Shown in pieces: positions 7,786-16,027 of a stretch of 64,000 bases of DNA. Origin of the DNA: Mycolicibacterium sp. P9-22. GTDB lineage: Bacteria > Actinomycetota > Actinomycetes > Mycobacteriales > Mycobacteriaceae. The position numbers and the translations under genes were made by a program. Numbering within the stretch: the stretch's first letter is position 1; every line of letters starts with the position of its first letter. The stretch spans positions 62,001 to 126,000 of the forward strand of contig NZ_NPKP01000007.1 of the NCBI RefSeq assembly GCF_008329585.1, written 5' to 3'. The notes under the pieces were generated by a model that saw only the letters and a program-made list of their open reading frames with translations, had not been told where the DNA came from and did not search any database.

Positions 7786-9068
7786 ATCGGGAGCTCCACT
7801 CTGATCGTCGTCGGTCCGCCGTCGGGACTGGTCACGGTCAACGTGCCCCCGCCGGCCCGGACGCGGTCGGACAGCCCCGAGAGCCCGTGCCCCTTGGCCA
7901 CGTGCGCGCCGCCATTGCCGTCGTCCACGATCTCCACACCGACCAGAACGGGACCCGTGGCGACCGTCACCCAGCAGTGCATGGCGCCGCTGTGCTTGGC
8001 GACATTGGTCAGCGCCTCGGCGACCGCGAAGTAGACCGTGGTCTCCGCCGCGGGATCGAGCCGGCCCACCGGGGTGCCCAGCTCGGGATCGACGGCCAAC
8101 TCGACCGGCACCGTGCACCGGATGGCCAGTGCGGCAAGGGCACTCGGCAAACCTCGATCGGTGAGAACGGGAGGCGCGATACCGCGGGACAGCGCGCGTA
8201 ACTCGTCGAGCGTCTCCTGGGTCTGGGCGATCGCTTCATCGAGGGTGTCGCGCACCGGGCCCGGCGCACTGCTCTGCCGGGCCCTGCCCAGATCCATCGC
8301 GAGCCTGATGAGGCGCTGCTGGGGGCCGTCGTGGATATCGCGTTCGAGCCGGCGCAGGGCATGTGCCTCGGCGGAAGCGGCGGCCGACTTCTGCTCGGTC
8401 AGTACGGTGATCGTCTGGCGCAGTTCCGCCACCCCGGTCAGCAGGATGCGCGCGAACCCGGCCTCCAGCAGCGCGCAGGCGCGCACGATCAACGGAAGGG
8501 TGATCAGGCAGACCAGCCCTATCAAGGTCTGAAAGCCGATGCGCGCCGCCGCACTGTCACCGAGGCCGGCCAGCTGGGCCAGCGAGGTGTTGTCCGGTTC
8601 GCGCGGAATCGCCCAATCCCAGGCGATGGTCAGGGTGCCCGCGATCGCCACCGCCCACCAGCTGATGACGATGACGAAGGTCGCCACCGCGATCGGGAAT
8701 CTGACAAGGGCGTGGATGAGATCCAGCCAGGACTGGCCGTCCCCGAGCGGGGTGATCAGCCGGCGCCACCACCTGGCGCCGGGTGCGGCCTTGCGGTACG
8801 CCGGACGCGTGCGTGGTTGCCTCACCACCGCGGGATAGCGGAACCGTTCGATATCGGCGAAGACCCGCGCGATGAACACCGATCCGACGAGGACCGGCAC
8901 GCCGACGAGGACGACGAGCAGGCCGACGCCCGCCGACAGCCCGGTCAGGATGACACTGAAACTCACCACGGCGAGCGGGAACCCGAACAGGACGTAGCCG
9001 GTGTCGACACCGAGCTGACGCAACATGCCGGGGTGCTCGGTGATGGTCACTCGTTCGACCCTAGGCAT
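7782..9068 (-). CDS. Membrane sensor histidine kinase (HisKA_3 type)
   Basis: The 428-residue kinase has paired hydrophobic segments at about 25-70 and 120-200, in the layout of the putative actinobacterial sensor domain. The dimerisation segment follows, with phospho-acceptor His246 in RDIHDGPQQRL. The HATPase domain shows AEALTNVAKHSGA (N box), VDDGNGG and GHGLSGLSDRV (G boxes). This is the DesK/NarX-like subfamily that pairs with LuxR-type regulators, and the partner overlaps its end by four bases. The signal is unknown; the large membrane part suggests envelope or membrane state. Confidence 0.92.
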   Translation of the reverse strand: MPRVERVTITEHPGMLRQLGVDTGYVLFGFPLAVVSFSVILTGLSAGVGLLVVLVGVPVLVGSVFIARVFADIERFRYPAVVRQPRTRPAYRKAAPGARWWRRLITPLGDGQSWLDLIHALVRFPIAVATFVIVISWWAVAIAGTLTIAWDWAIPREPDNTSLAQLAGLGDSAAARIGFQTLIGLVCLITLPLIVRACALLEAGFARILLTGVAELRQTITVLTEQKSAAASAEAHALRRLERDIHDGPQQRLIRLAMDLGRARQSSAPGPVRDTLDEAIAQTQETLDELRALSRGIAPPVLTDRGLPSALAALAIRCTVPVELAVDPELGTPVGRLDPAAETTVYFAVAEALTNVAKHSGAMHCWVTVATGPVLVGVEIVDDGNGGAHVAKGHGLSGLSDRVRAGGGTLTVTSPDGGPTTIRVELPI

Positions 9069-9135
9069 CAGCCGAATCCACCCCCATCCTGTGCGCCCGC
9101 GTGTTCAGGGTAGGGCTGTCCCCACCGGCCGCCTC

Positions 9136-9711
9136 TCACTCTGCGAGTACCGCCGTCACAGCGGCCTGCACCCCCTGGCCGGCGATGACGATCGGTTCGA
9201 CCGAACGCAGCGTGCGGCACAGCACGAAGGCGCCCTCCAGGGCGGTCAGCGTGATCAGGGCCAGCCGGCGACTCTGTTCCTCGGCGATGTCGAGCCGGCC
9301 GAACCACGCGGCGATGCCGGCCAGCCATCCTTCGAAGACCGTCGCCGACTCCTGCCGGAGTATCTCGTTCGTGCCGGCCACCTCCAGCGCAATGGTCTCG
9401 ATCGAGCATGCCTCGCTGTAGTCCTGCGATTCCATCAGCCTTCCGGCGGTCTCGAACATCTGCGGGATGCCCGTCGCGGGATCGGTGTGCGCCAGCTGCG
9501 CGCCGACGAACTCGCCGTACCGGACCCCCTCGCAGCGGATGACCTCGGCGGTGATCGCTTCCTTGCCGCCGGGGAAGTGGTGGTAGATCGAGCCGAAGGG
9601 TGCGCGCGCCGCACCGGAGATCTGTTTGAGGCCGGTGGCCGCCATCCCCTGACGCCGATAGAGCTCCGCCGTCGCCTCCAGGATGCGGTCACGGGTACCG
9701 GGCTCGGCCAT
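9136..9711 (-). CDS. TetR family regulator (LmrA/YxaF-like)
   Basis: The 191-residue protein starts at ATG 9711 with AGGAGGAA upstream; a reading from 9747 adds 12 residues without support. The DNA-binding part is TRDRILEATAELYRRQG ... GLKQISGAARAPFGSIYHHFPGGKEAI, characteristic of the LmrA/YxaF branch. The rest is helical with a conserved Cys in YSEACSIETIALEV. It diverges from the hydrolase at 9787 and the ATAGA-N4-TCTAT dyad between them resembles sites of this branch. It likely represses itself and the hydrolase. Confidence 0.88.
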   Translation of the reverse strand: MAEPGTRDRILEATAELYRRQGMAATGLKQISGAARAPFGSIYHHFPGGKEAITAEVIRCEGVRYGEFVGAQLAHTDPATGIPQMFETAGRLMESQDYSEACSIETIALEVAGTNEILRQESATVFEGWLAGIAAWFGRLDIAEEQSRRLALITLTALEGAFVLCRTLRSVEPIVIAGQGVQAAVTAVLAE

Positions 9712-9760
9712 CGCAGTTCCTCCTTGCGCAGTGTGTGGCCGCAGCATATCGTGACCCTAA

Positions 9761-9774
9761 ATAGAATGATCTAT
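9761..9774. promoter_or_regulatory. Probable TetR (LmrA/YxaF-type) operator
   Basis: ATAGA-ATGA-TCTAT is a perfect dyad in an AT-rich island, 12 bases before the hydrolase ATG and 49 before the tetR ATG. TAGAAT inside it could be a -10 element, so repressor binding would block transcription directly. AGGAGG at 9777-9782 is the hydrolase ribosome site. Confidence 0.65.
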
Positions 9775-9786
9775 CTAGGAGGGTCG

Positions 9787-10611
9787 ATGCCGACCGTCGA
9801 CGTACCCGCGGGCCGCATCGCCTACCAGGACACCGGGGGTGACGGACCCGTCCTGGTGTTCGGCCATGGCCTGTTGATGGACGGGCGGCAGTGGCGCAAG
9901 GTCATCCCGCATCTGACCGAATACCGATGCATCACACCGACGCTGCCCATGGGTGCACACAAGGAGCCGATGCGCCCCGATGCCGATCTGACCGAGCAGG
10001 GCGTGGCCGGCATCCTCGCCGATGTCCTCGACGCCCTGGATCTGGACGACGTGACGTTGGTCCTCAACGACTGGGGCGGCGGACAGTTCATGATCTCCGA
10101 CGGACGGGACAAACGACTGGGCCGGCTGGCACTGGCGTCGTGCACGGCCTTCGACAACTACCCGCCCAAGCCGGCCCGGCCTGCCGCGCTGCTGTGCAGC
10201 CTGCCCGGCGGCGGGTGGGTGCTCTCGAAAATGCTGGGCACCAAATTCTTTCGGCACAGCAACCGCGCCTACGGCGCGCTGACCAAGCGCGGATTGCCCG
10301 ATGAACTGTTCGATGACTGGTTCGCACCCGCCGTCGAGAATCCCGCCGTCCGTCGCGACCTGGTCAAGTTCGCCACCGGCGCACCCTCACGGCGCAAGCT
10401 GCTCGAACTGTCGGAGCGGATGCGGACATTCACCCGGCCGGTCCTGGTGCTCTGGGCGCGGGAGGACCGGATGATGCCGCTCGCACATGCGGACCGGCTG
10501 GTCGAGCTGTACCCCAATGCCGGCAAGGAGATCGTCGAGGACTCCTGGACGCTGATCCCCGAGGATCAGCCGGTGATCATGGTGGAGGCGCTGCGGCACT
10601 TCGTGGGGTAG
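9787..10611 (+). CDS. Alpha/beta-hydrolase, haloalkane dehalogenase/epoxide hydrolase fold, catalytic His position altered
   Basis: The 274-residue protein starts at ATG 9787 behind AGGAGG; the long in-frame extension upstream runs through the tetR region and is not coding. GHGLLMDGRQW is the oxyanion region, Asp95 in LNDWGGG the expected nucleophile, and Asp227 in WAREDRMMP the expected acid. Where a catalytic His normally stands before the E-D-x-P motif, this protein has Thr255 (SWTLIPEDQP). It may therefore use another base, form only a covalent ester, or have lost this chemistry. Expression is likely controlled by the divergent TetR. Confidence 0.82.
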   Translation: MPTVDVPAGRIAYQDTGGDGPVLVFGHGLLMDGRQWRKVIPHLTEYRCITPTLPMGAHKEPMRPDADLTEQGVAGILADVLDALDLDDVTLVLNDWGGGQFMISDGRDKRLGRLALASCTAFDNYPPKPARPAALLCSLPGGGWVLSKMLGTKFFRHSNRAYGALTKRGLPDELFDDWFAPAVENPAVRRDLVKFATGAPSRRKLLELSERMRTFTRPVLVLWAREDRMMPLAHADRLVELYPNAGKEIVEDSWTLIPEDQPVIMVEALRHFVG

Positions 10612-10658
10612 GTCCCATCTTGGGATCGGTAGCGGCCGGGTCATCGTGCACTTATGTC

Positions 10659-11051
10659 ATGACAACCACACCCCCCAGCATCAAACGCATCACCGCCGCC
10701 GCAGTCCTGGCCGGCGCCGGAGCACTCGCCGGCCTGGTCCTCACCCCGGCCACCGCCCACGCCGAGCCCGGCCGGGCGACGGGCCCCTCCACCTGGTGTC
10801 CCGGTCAGTACCAGAGCTTCGCGGGTGGGGGCTCGGGCCGCCCCAACTGGGACTGGAACGTCTGCCACACCTATTGGTGGGTGTACGGCGAGCCGGGCGG
10901 CAACGTGGCCGACGCCGTCTGGGAAGGCGCTCTGCCACCCGCGGAGATCCCCCTGGAGAACCTGTCGCGTCCGCCGTTCAACTGCGGCCTGTTCTTCTGC
11001 CAGGATCCCGGCGGCCGCTACGCCGTCGACCCGCGCATTCCGGCACCCTAG
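10659..11051 (+). CDS. Small secreted protein of unknown function
   Basis: The 130-residue product (start ATG 10659; 10620 is an alternative) has a signal peptide with a hydrophobic core AAAVLAGAGALAGLVL ending ATAHA. The mature part is rich in Trp, Gly and Pro and has four Cys (WCPGQY, NVCHTYWW, FNCGLFFCQD), which could form two disulfides. It resembles small exported mycobacterial proteins of unknown role. It follows the hydrolase by 47 bases on the same strand. Confidence 0.75.
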   Translation: MTTTPPSIKRITAAAVLAGAGALAGLVLTPATAHAEPGRATGPSTWCPGQYQSFAGGGSGRPNWDWNVCHTYWWVYGEPGGNVADAVWEGALPPAEIPLENLSRPPFNCGLFFCQDPGGRYAVDPRIPAP

Positions 11052-11140
11052 CCGCGCGGCCGTTTTTGCTGCACAGCCCAGCGCGTTAATGTGCTGTATC
11101 GGCCTCAGCCAACGAGCAGATAGAAGAGTTGAGCAAAGTC

Positions 11141-12166
11141 ATGACCGCAGCAGCAGAAACGCCCGTACTCGAAGACCGGGTCGGCCACTGGTATCAGATG
11201 GACGACACCTACCTCGTCGGGCGCGAGAAGATCCGTGAGTTCGCTCGCGCCGTGCAGGACAACCACCCCGCCCACTGGAAGGTCGCGGAAGCCCAGAAGC
11301 TGGGTTATCCGGGTCTGGTGGCGCCGCTGACCTTCACCTCGGGTCCGGCGATGGCCTGCAACCAGCGGATGTTCGAGCAGGTCGTCGTCGGTTATGACAT
11401 GTATCTGCAGACCGAGGAGGTCTTCGAGCAGCACCGCCCGATCGTCGAGGGTGACGAGCTGACCATCGACGTCGAGCTGACGGCGGTGCGCAGGATCGCC
11501 GGCCGCGACCTGATCACCGTCACCAACACCTTCACCGACAGTGCCGGTGAGGTGGTGCACACCTTGCACACCACCGTCGTCGGCATCGGCAGCGACGATG
11601 TCGACCCGGCGATCCGGCCGGCCGTGGCGGGCGTGATGATGCACGGCATCAACATGCTCGGCACCGATAACAACGCCGACCGCTACCGCAAGACCGAACG
11701 GCCCGCAGGCGTCCAGCGCATCGCCCAGGCCGGCGGCACTCCCACCTCGCCGTCATTCGACGGTCTGAGCGTCGGCGACGAGCTGCCGGTCCATCACACC
11801 AGGCTGTCCCGCGGCGACCTGGTGAACTACGCCGGCGTGGCCGGTGACGCCAATCCGCTGCACTGGGACGACAACGTGGCCAAGCTCGCCGGCCAGCCCG
11901 ATGTTCTCGCCCACGGCATGCTCACCATGGGGCTGGGCGCCAGCTTCGGCACCTCCTGGACCGGTGACCCGGGTTCGGTCACCCGGTACGCGGTGCGGCT
12001 GTCGCAGCCCGCGCTCGTGCCGGCCGACGGCGGAGCGGATATCGAATACAGCGGCCGCATCAAGTCCCTGGACCCCGAGACCCGTTCCGGCGTCGTCATC
12101 GTCGGCGCGAAGTCGCAAGGCCGAAAGATCTTCGGTCTGGCGACGTTGAACGTCCGCTTCAGCTGA
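11141..12166 (+). CDS. Fused (3R)-hydroxyacyl-ACP/CoA dehydratase (HadA-HadB-like, MaoC fold)
   Basis: The 341-residue product joins two hot-dog domains. The N-terminal one (residues 1-150) is of the HadA / UPF0336 type with FARAVQDNHPAHW and YPGLVAPLTF. The C-terminal one is MaoC-like and carries the hydratase motif YAGVAGDANPLHWDD with catalytic Asp and His. Such proteins dehydrate (3R)-hydroxyacyl chains in mycolic or other fatty acid elongation. In most mycobacteria HadA and HadB are separate polypeptides; this gene holds both. TTG at 11129 behind AGAAGAG is an alternative start. It ends 9 bases from the convergent Ig-repeat gene. Confidence 0.85.
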   Translation: MTAAAETPVLEDRVGHWYQMDDTYLVGREKIREFARAVQDNHPAHWKVAEAQKLGYPGLVAPLTFTSGPAMACNQRMFEQVVVGYDMYLQTEEVFEQHRPIVEGDELTIDVELTAVRRIAGRDLITVTNTFTDSAGEVVHTLHTTVVGIGSDDVDPAIRPAVAGVMMHGINMLGTDNNADRYRKTERPAGVQRIAQAGGTPTSPSFDGLSVGDELPVHHTRLSRGDLVNYAGVAGDANPLHWDDNVAKLAGQPDVLAHGMLTMGLGASFGTSWTGDPGSVTRYAVRLSQPALVPADGGADIEYSGRIKSLDPETRSGVVIVGAKSQGRKIFGLATLNVRFS

Positions 12167-12175
12167 CCCGGGCGG

Positions 12176-13357
12176 TCACCACACCGAAAGGGTCAGCAGC
12201 CCGGGTGAGCTGTTCACGCCGTCGGTATCGGTGGCGACGATCGCAATGGTCCGGGTGGTCCAGCCGCCTTGGGTGGCCGTGAACGTGACGGCCTTCAAGG
12301 CGTCCTCGTACTGCTGTTTGGTCGCGATGCCCGACAAGGTGAGCGTCCTGGTCCCGGCGTCGTAGGTCGCGGTGACCGGGTTGTCCGGTAAGCCCCCGAA
12401 GGTCAGGGTGTCCCCGGCCTTGCCGAAGGTCGTGACAGTCATGGTGACCTTCTGGAGATGGCTGGAGTCCGCGTCGACGATGCCGACCGAGGCGACCGGC
12501 TGCACCGGGGACTCGCCGATCGTGTACGACCGGCCGCCGATCGGCGTCACCAGCGGCACGAGGCGCGTCGGCGACCAAACCCCCAGTGTCACAAAGCCGG
12601 GCGCGATATTCGCGATGCCGTGTTCGTCGGTCGCCGAGATCGACAGTCCGCGCACCAGCGCCGCACCCTGGGTCGCGCTGAACGTCACGGCCCCGAGCGC
12701 CTCCTCGTACTGTGCGATCGTCGCTTCGCCGGACAATGTCAACGTGCGCTCCGCCGCGTCCCAGCTCCCGATCACCGGGTTGCCGGATGGGGCAACGTAA
12801 TTCAGTACGTCACCGGCCTGCGCCAGGGTCGCGATCTTGACCGTCAGCTTGGACAGCCTGCCCGAATCGCCGTCGGCGATATCCACGGCGGACACGATCT
12901 TGACGGGGTTGCCGCCGAGGGTGAACCCGCCGCCGGCGATCGGGGTGACCAACGGTGGCAGTTTCGTTTCCGGCCAGACACCCACCGCGACGAATCCCGG
13001 CGCGATGTTGTCCACATCGTCCTCGTCGGTGGCCGAGATGGTGATTCCGCGCACCAGCAGCGCACCCTGGGTCGCCGAGAAGGTCACCGCCTTGATGGCT
13101 TCCTCATACTGCGCAAGCGTTCCCGAACCGGACAGCGTCAGGGTCAGGGTGTCGGGGTCCCAGGACCCGACGATCGGGCTGTCGACCGGAGCGTTGTAGG
13201 TCAGCAGATCGCCGACCTGGGCGAGGGTCGCCACCTTGATGACCACCCGCTTCAGCCCGATCGAGTCGCCGTCGACGATGTCGACCGTGGACACGATGTG
13301 GGCCGGTTCGCTGCCGATCGTGTGGCCGCCACCGGCGATCGGGGTGACCAGCGGCGG
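12176..13357 (-). repeat. Three tandem ~133-residue protein repeats
   Basis: Approximate units are 13357-12961, 12960-12558 and 12557-12176 (N- to C-terminal). Each has PLVTPI(A/G)G, VDI or VGIVDxDS, a TLxQ/TFGKxGDxL(T/N) segment, LTLSGxxTxxQYE(E/D)A and AVTF(S/T)ATQG. The first two are closest to each other, which suggests stepwise duplication. Confidence 0.8.
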
Positions 13358-14515
13358 CGCTTGATAGACCGGGTCGACGGTGACCGGGACGGTGACGGTC
13401 AAATTGTCCGCCTGGGCGATGCCGAGGAAGCGGGTCACGTTCTCGACCAACGTCTGGATCTGGCCGAGGACGCCGGGCAGGTGCTCGGAGTCGTCGTGCA
13501 CGACGATCTTGAAGCTGTCCACCAGCGGCTGGCCGGTGACGAGCGCCCATGGGGTGTAGACGAACTTCCCGCTGATGAGATCCCGGTACACCCAACCCTT
13601 TTCAGGCTGGATGATCTCGTAGCTGAGGACGTCGCCATTGGGATCGGTGGCGTTCAGGTCGATGTAGACCTGGCCGAGCGCGTTCTGCTCATAGACGATC
13701 GGACCGGCGACCGGGGTCCTGTTGACGAAGGTGTGGCTGATCTGACGTGCCACCCACGCCATCATGGTGTTCACCAGCAGATCGAGCGGATTCGGCGGGG
13801 TCGCCGACTGGGTGCCCAGGGCGGCGCTGGCCGCGGTCATCTTCGGCGTCACCGCGCCGACGGTGGGCTTGGTGTCCTCGATCGCCGGGGCCTGCGGCAC
13901 CTCGATCACCGGAGCCTCCGACGGCGCCTGCTCGGTCTCGGCCGCCACGGGCGTCACCGACTCGGTCGCGAGTTCCGGCGAGGCCTGCACCACTGCGGTG
14001 ACGGCCTTTTGGACTTCGAGCGGCTTTTCGAGCTGGATGTGGGCCCGGGCTTTGCGTGTCGGCGCCGTGGCCGGCTCCTCGACCGGTTCGGTGAGCTCGC
14101 CATCCTCGGCCGGGTCTTCGGCGATCGCCGTGGCGCTCGGCTTCGTCGCCGTCTTGGGGGCGCGCTTGCGATTGAGGGACGGACGCGAATCCGATGAGTC
14201 ATCCGCGGACGCCGACGGCTTCTCGGTGTCGCTTGCGTCCGACGATGACGACTCGCTGCTGGTGCTGGTGCCGGTCTCGGTGTCGGCGTAGGCCGGCTGC
14301 GCGGCACCGGCGATTGCGAACCCGACGCCGAGTGAGACCGCCAGTGCGCCCACACGTCCGACGTAGAGTGCGTGATTGGCCGGAGTCTTGCGCGCGTGGT
14401 GCACCACCGCGGTGGAGTCGGACTGCGTCAGAAGGTCCTTGGCCCGCCACAATTGCCGGCCGTCCCGGGGATCTCCGCTGCGCGCGACGCGATGACGGGC
14501 GGGGGCTGCACACAT
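12176..14515 (-). CDS. Exported Ig-like repeat surface protein
   Basis: This 779-residue protein starts behind GGAGAG. It has a long n-region and a hydrophobic export segment near residues 52-77 ending QPAYA. Residues 78-270 are low-complexity, Ser/Glu/Ala/Pro-rich and probably span the envelope. A cadherin/Big-like domain with NATDPNGDVLSYEI follows. Three ~133-residue repeats fill the C-terminus, each starting PLVTPI and closing on a SATD...N...PG...VW pattern. Repeated aromatic and Asp-rich beta-domains are typical of adhesins or matrix proteins. No catalytic motif is visible and no sortase signal, so its anchoring is unclear. Confidence 0.82.
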   Translation of the reverse strand: MCAAPARHRVARSGDPRDGRQLWRAKDLLTQSDSTAVVHHARKTPANHALYVGRVGALAVSLGVGFAIAGAAQPAYADTETGTSTSSESSSSDASDTEKPSASADDSSDSRPSLNRKRAPKTATKPSATAIAEDPAEDGELTEPVEEPATAPTRKARAHIQLEKPLEVQKAVTAVVQASPELATESVTPVAAETEQAPSEAPVIEVPQAPAIEDTKPTVGAVTPKMTAASAALGTQSATPPNPLDLLVNTMMAWVARQISHTFVNRTPVAGPIVYEQNALGQVYIDLNATDPNGDVLSYEIIQPEKGWVYRDLISGKFVYTPWALVTGQPLVDSFKIVVHDDSEHLPGVLGQIQTLVENVTRFLGIAQADNLTVTVPVTVDPVYQAPPLVTPIAGGGHTIGSEPAHIVSTVDIVDGDSIGLKRVVIKVATLAQVGDLLTYNAPVDSPIVGSWDPDTLTLTLSGSGTLAQYEEAIKAVTFSATQGALLVRGITISATDEDDVDNIAPGFVAVGVWPETKLPPLVTPIAGGGFTLGGNPVKIVSAVDIADGDSGRLSKLTVKIATLAQAGDVLNYVAPSGNPVIGSWDAAERTLTLSGEATIAQYEEALGAVTFSATQGAALVRGLSISATDEHGIANIAPGFVTLGVWSPTRLVPLVTPIGGRSYTIGESPVQPVASVGIVDADSSHLQKVTMTVTTFGKAGDTLTFGGLPDNPVTATYDAGTRTLTLSGIATKQQYEDALKAVTFTATQGGWTTRTIAIVATDTDGVNSSPGLLTLSVW

Positions 14516-14954
14516 AGGGTTCTCTCCATAATTCTGTCCGTGCCCCCGTATCCGTTCGGCGCCGGACGAGCTCCCCTCCGTCCCAGTGGTTGCCCGCTGT
14601 CGCCACCGAGACTGTAAAGGGAATTACGATCCGGGCGTAGCGATATTGGAGCAGTTCGTTGCATACGCAACATCTTCGCTATGCACCCGACCGGCTTATC
14701 CGCTTTTCAACGAGCTTTGCAACCGTCATAGCAAATAGACATTGGCGTCAAAAATGTGTGTTGGCTGCCCTGTACAAGGGCCCCTTGGCGCCTCGTATGA
14801 CACATCACCGTCAGCGCGACTACCTCAGCAGTCTGTGCACAAGCCGAGAATCTCCTGTCGGAATCTGGTTAGCTTTGCAGGTCAGGACCACCATCCCGGC
14901 GTCCTGCCGAATGTCGGGCACCTCCCCGGCCAACGATCACAAAGGAGCCGATCA
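14516..14954. other. 439-bp divergent intergenic region
   Basis: It separates the Ig-repeat gene from the heme-binding gene and should hold both promoters. GTTGCATACGCAAC at 14658-14671 is a perfect 5-base-arm dyad inside a larger imperfect dyad (CGTAGCGA near 14635 and TTCGCTATG near 14675). GC is lower around 14690-14760. No ORF here has a convincing start. Confidence 0.5.
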
Positions 14955-15332
14955 ATGTCGCTCAACGTCCGTCGCACGGTCGCCGGAATCCTAGGAGCCG
15001 GCGCGTTCACCGGTGCGACGCTGTTCGCCGCCATCCCCACCGCCTTCGCCGAGCCGGTACCCCCGCCCAACTGCACCGCAGCCGACCTCGCCGGTGTGTC
15101 CTCAGGCGTCTCCGCATCCACCTCGGCCTACCTGTTCACCCATCCCGAGGTCAACAACTTCTTCACCGGCCTGCACGGCCTGCCGCACGATGAGATGGAG
15201 GCCAAGGTCAACGAGTACTTCGACGCCAACCCGCAGATCGGCGCCGAACTCAAGGGCATCCGGAAGCCGCTGCAGGACATCCGGATTCGGTGCGGCGACA
15301 CCGACGGTGACGGCGACGTCGACATTCTCTGA
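14955..15332 (+). CDS. Secreted haemophore-type heme-binding protein (MHB family)
   Basis: The 125-residue protein starts behind AAAGGAG. A signal peptide ends TAFA; the mature domain has the mycobacterial heme-binding (Rv0203-like) signature: PPNCTAADLAGVSSGVS, TSAYLFTHPEVNNFFTGLHG, and a closing IRxRCG, where two Cys can form a disulfide. The family binds heme outside the cell and is linked to heme uptake in M. tuberculosis. The Asp-rich tail DTDGDGDVDIL looks like a small acidic or metal-binding extension. A paralogue lies at 46296. Confidence 0.85.
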   Translation: MSLNVRRTVAGILGAGAFTGATLFAAIPTAFAEPVPPPNCTAADLAGVSSGVSASTSAYLFTHPEVNNFFTGLHGLPHDEMEAKVNEYFDANPQIGAELKGIRKPLQDIRIRCGDTDGDGDVDIL

Positions 15333-15385
15333 CACCCGCGGCAACGAACCTCTTTGCTCACCCATCCATTGAAAAGGACCCTCTT

Positions 15386-15640
15386 GTGATCAAGTCACGT
15401 TGGACCGCCGCCGCACTGCTCGCTGCCGCAGGCGCCGCCGGCGCTATCGTCGCCGCGCCACTGGCATCGGCCGAACCCACCAACTGCACCAACGCCGGGA
15501 ACATCGTGTCCGGCACCAGCACGGTGTGCACGAGCCCGGGCAACGCCCAGATCACCAGCTCGCCGGGGCAACTCGGTGAGACCCAGTTCGGCATGTGGCC
15601 CTGGGGCTACGGCGGCTACGGCGGTATCGGCATCCTCTAG
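15386..15640 (+). CDS. Small secreted Gly/Tyr-rich-tail protein
   Basis: GTG start behind AAAAGGA, 53 bases after the heme-binding gene, gives 84 residues. A signal peptide ends LASA. The mature ~55-residue protein has two Cys and a tail GMWPWGYGGYGGIGIL. No family recognised. A strong hairpin follows the stop, so it is probably the last gene of a two-gene unit with the heme-binding protein. Confidence 0.7.
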   Translation: MIKSRWTAAALLAAAGAAGAIVAAPLASAEPTNCTNAGNIVSGTSTVCTSPGNAQITSSPGQLGETQFGMWPWGYGGYGGIGIL

Positions 15641-15665
15641 CCGACTCGGCTTCATCGATGAACGA

Positions 15666-15698
15666 CTGAGGGGCACCCACCAAGTGGGTGCCCCTCAG
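15666..15698. terminator. Bidirectional hairpin terminator
   Basis: CTGAGGGGCACCCAC (15666-15680) pairs perfectly with GTGGGTGCCCCTCAG (15684-15698) around a CAA loop. The 15-bp GC-rich stem lies between convergent genes ending at 15640 and 15713 and can serve both. The U-tract is short (CATTTCGGTT), as is common in mycobacteria. Confidence 0.85.
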
Positions 15699-15712
15699 CT
15701 CATTTCGGTTGC

Positions 15713-15937
15713 TCAGTTGCGCACGGAGGTGTCCACGTGCGGCACGTACACCCGCGGCACGAGCTGATCGCGCCAGGGGTAGTAGCTGTCATCGTCGTAG
15801 ATGTCATAGACACCGGAGCCGTTGCCCAGTGCGGTGATGCCGTTCAAGTCGACCTCGGCCTGCGCCGGTCCGGCGAAGCCGATCACGGCCGCCGAGAACG
15901 CTCCTGCGACAAGAGCTGCCAATCCGAACTTCTTCAT
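15713..15937 (-). CDS. Small secreted acidic protein
   Basis: The 74-residue protein has an obvious signal peptide (MKKFGLAALVAGAFSAAV ... PAQA) and a ~47-residue mature part rich in Asp and Tyr (YDIYDDDSYYPW). No Cys and no family recognised. It stands alone between the terminator and the DCC-family gene. Confidence 0.7.
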   Translation of the reverse strand: MKKFGLAALVAGAFSAAVIGFAGPAQAEVDLNGITALGNGSGVYDIYDDDSYYPWRDQLVPRVYVPHVDTSVRN

Positions 15938-16027
15938 CGTTCTCGCCTCTTACCTTTATCCGCTTCCGTCGGAGGGCGATCACCCAGCGACACTCGGTGT
16001 AACGGGCACAAACTGGGTTTGATTCCT

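Noticed and set aside
12458..14197. 579-residue Arg-rich open frame opposite the Ig-repeat protein
   Set aside because: Extreme Arg and Asp content comes from complementing a GC-rich gene; the repeats in the other strand are convincing.
14868..14888. Possible iron box (GGTTAGCTTTGCAGGT) upstream of the heme-binding gene
   Set aside because: Only about 10 of 19 positions match the IdeR consensus, against 14 of 19 for the accepted box at 39276.
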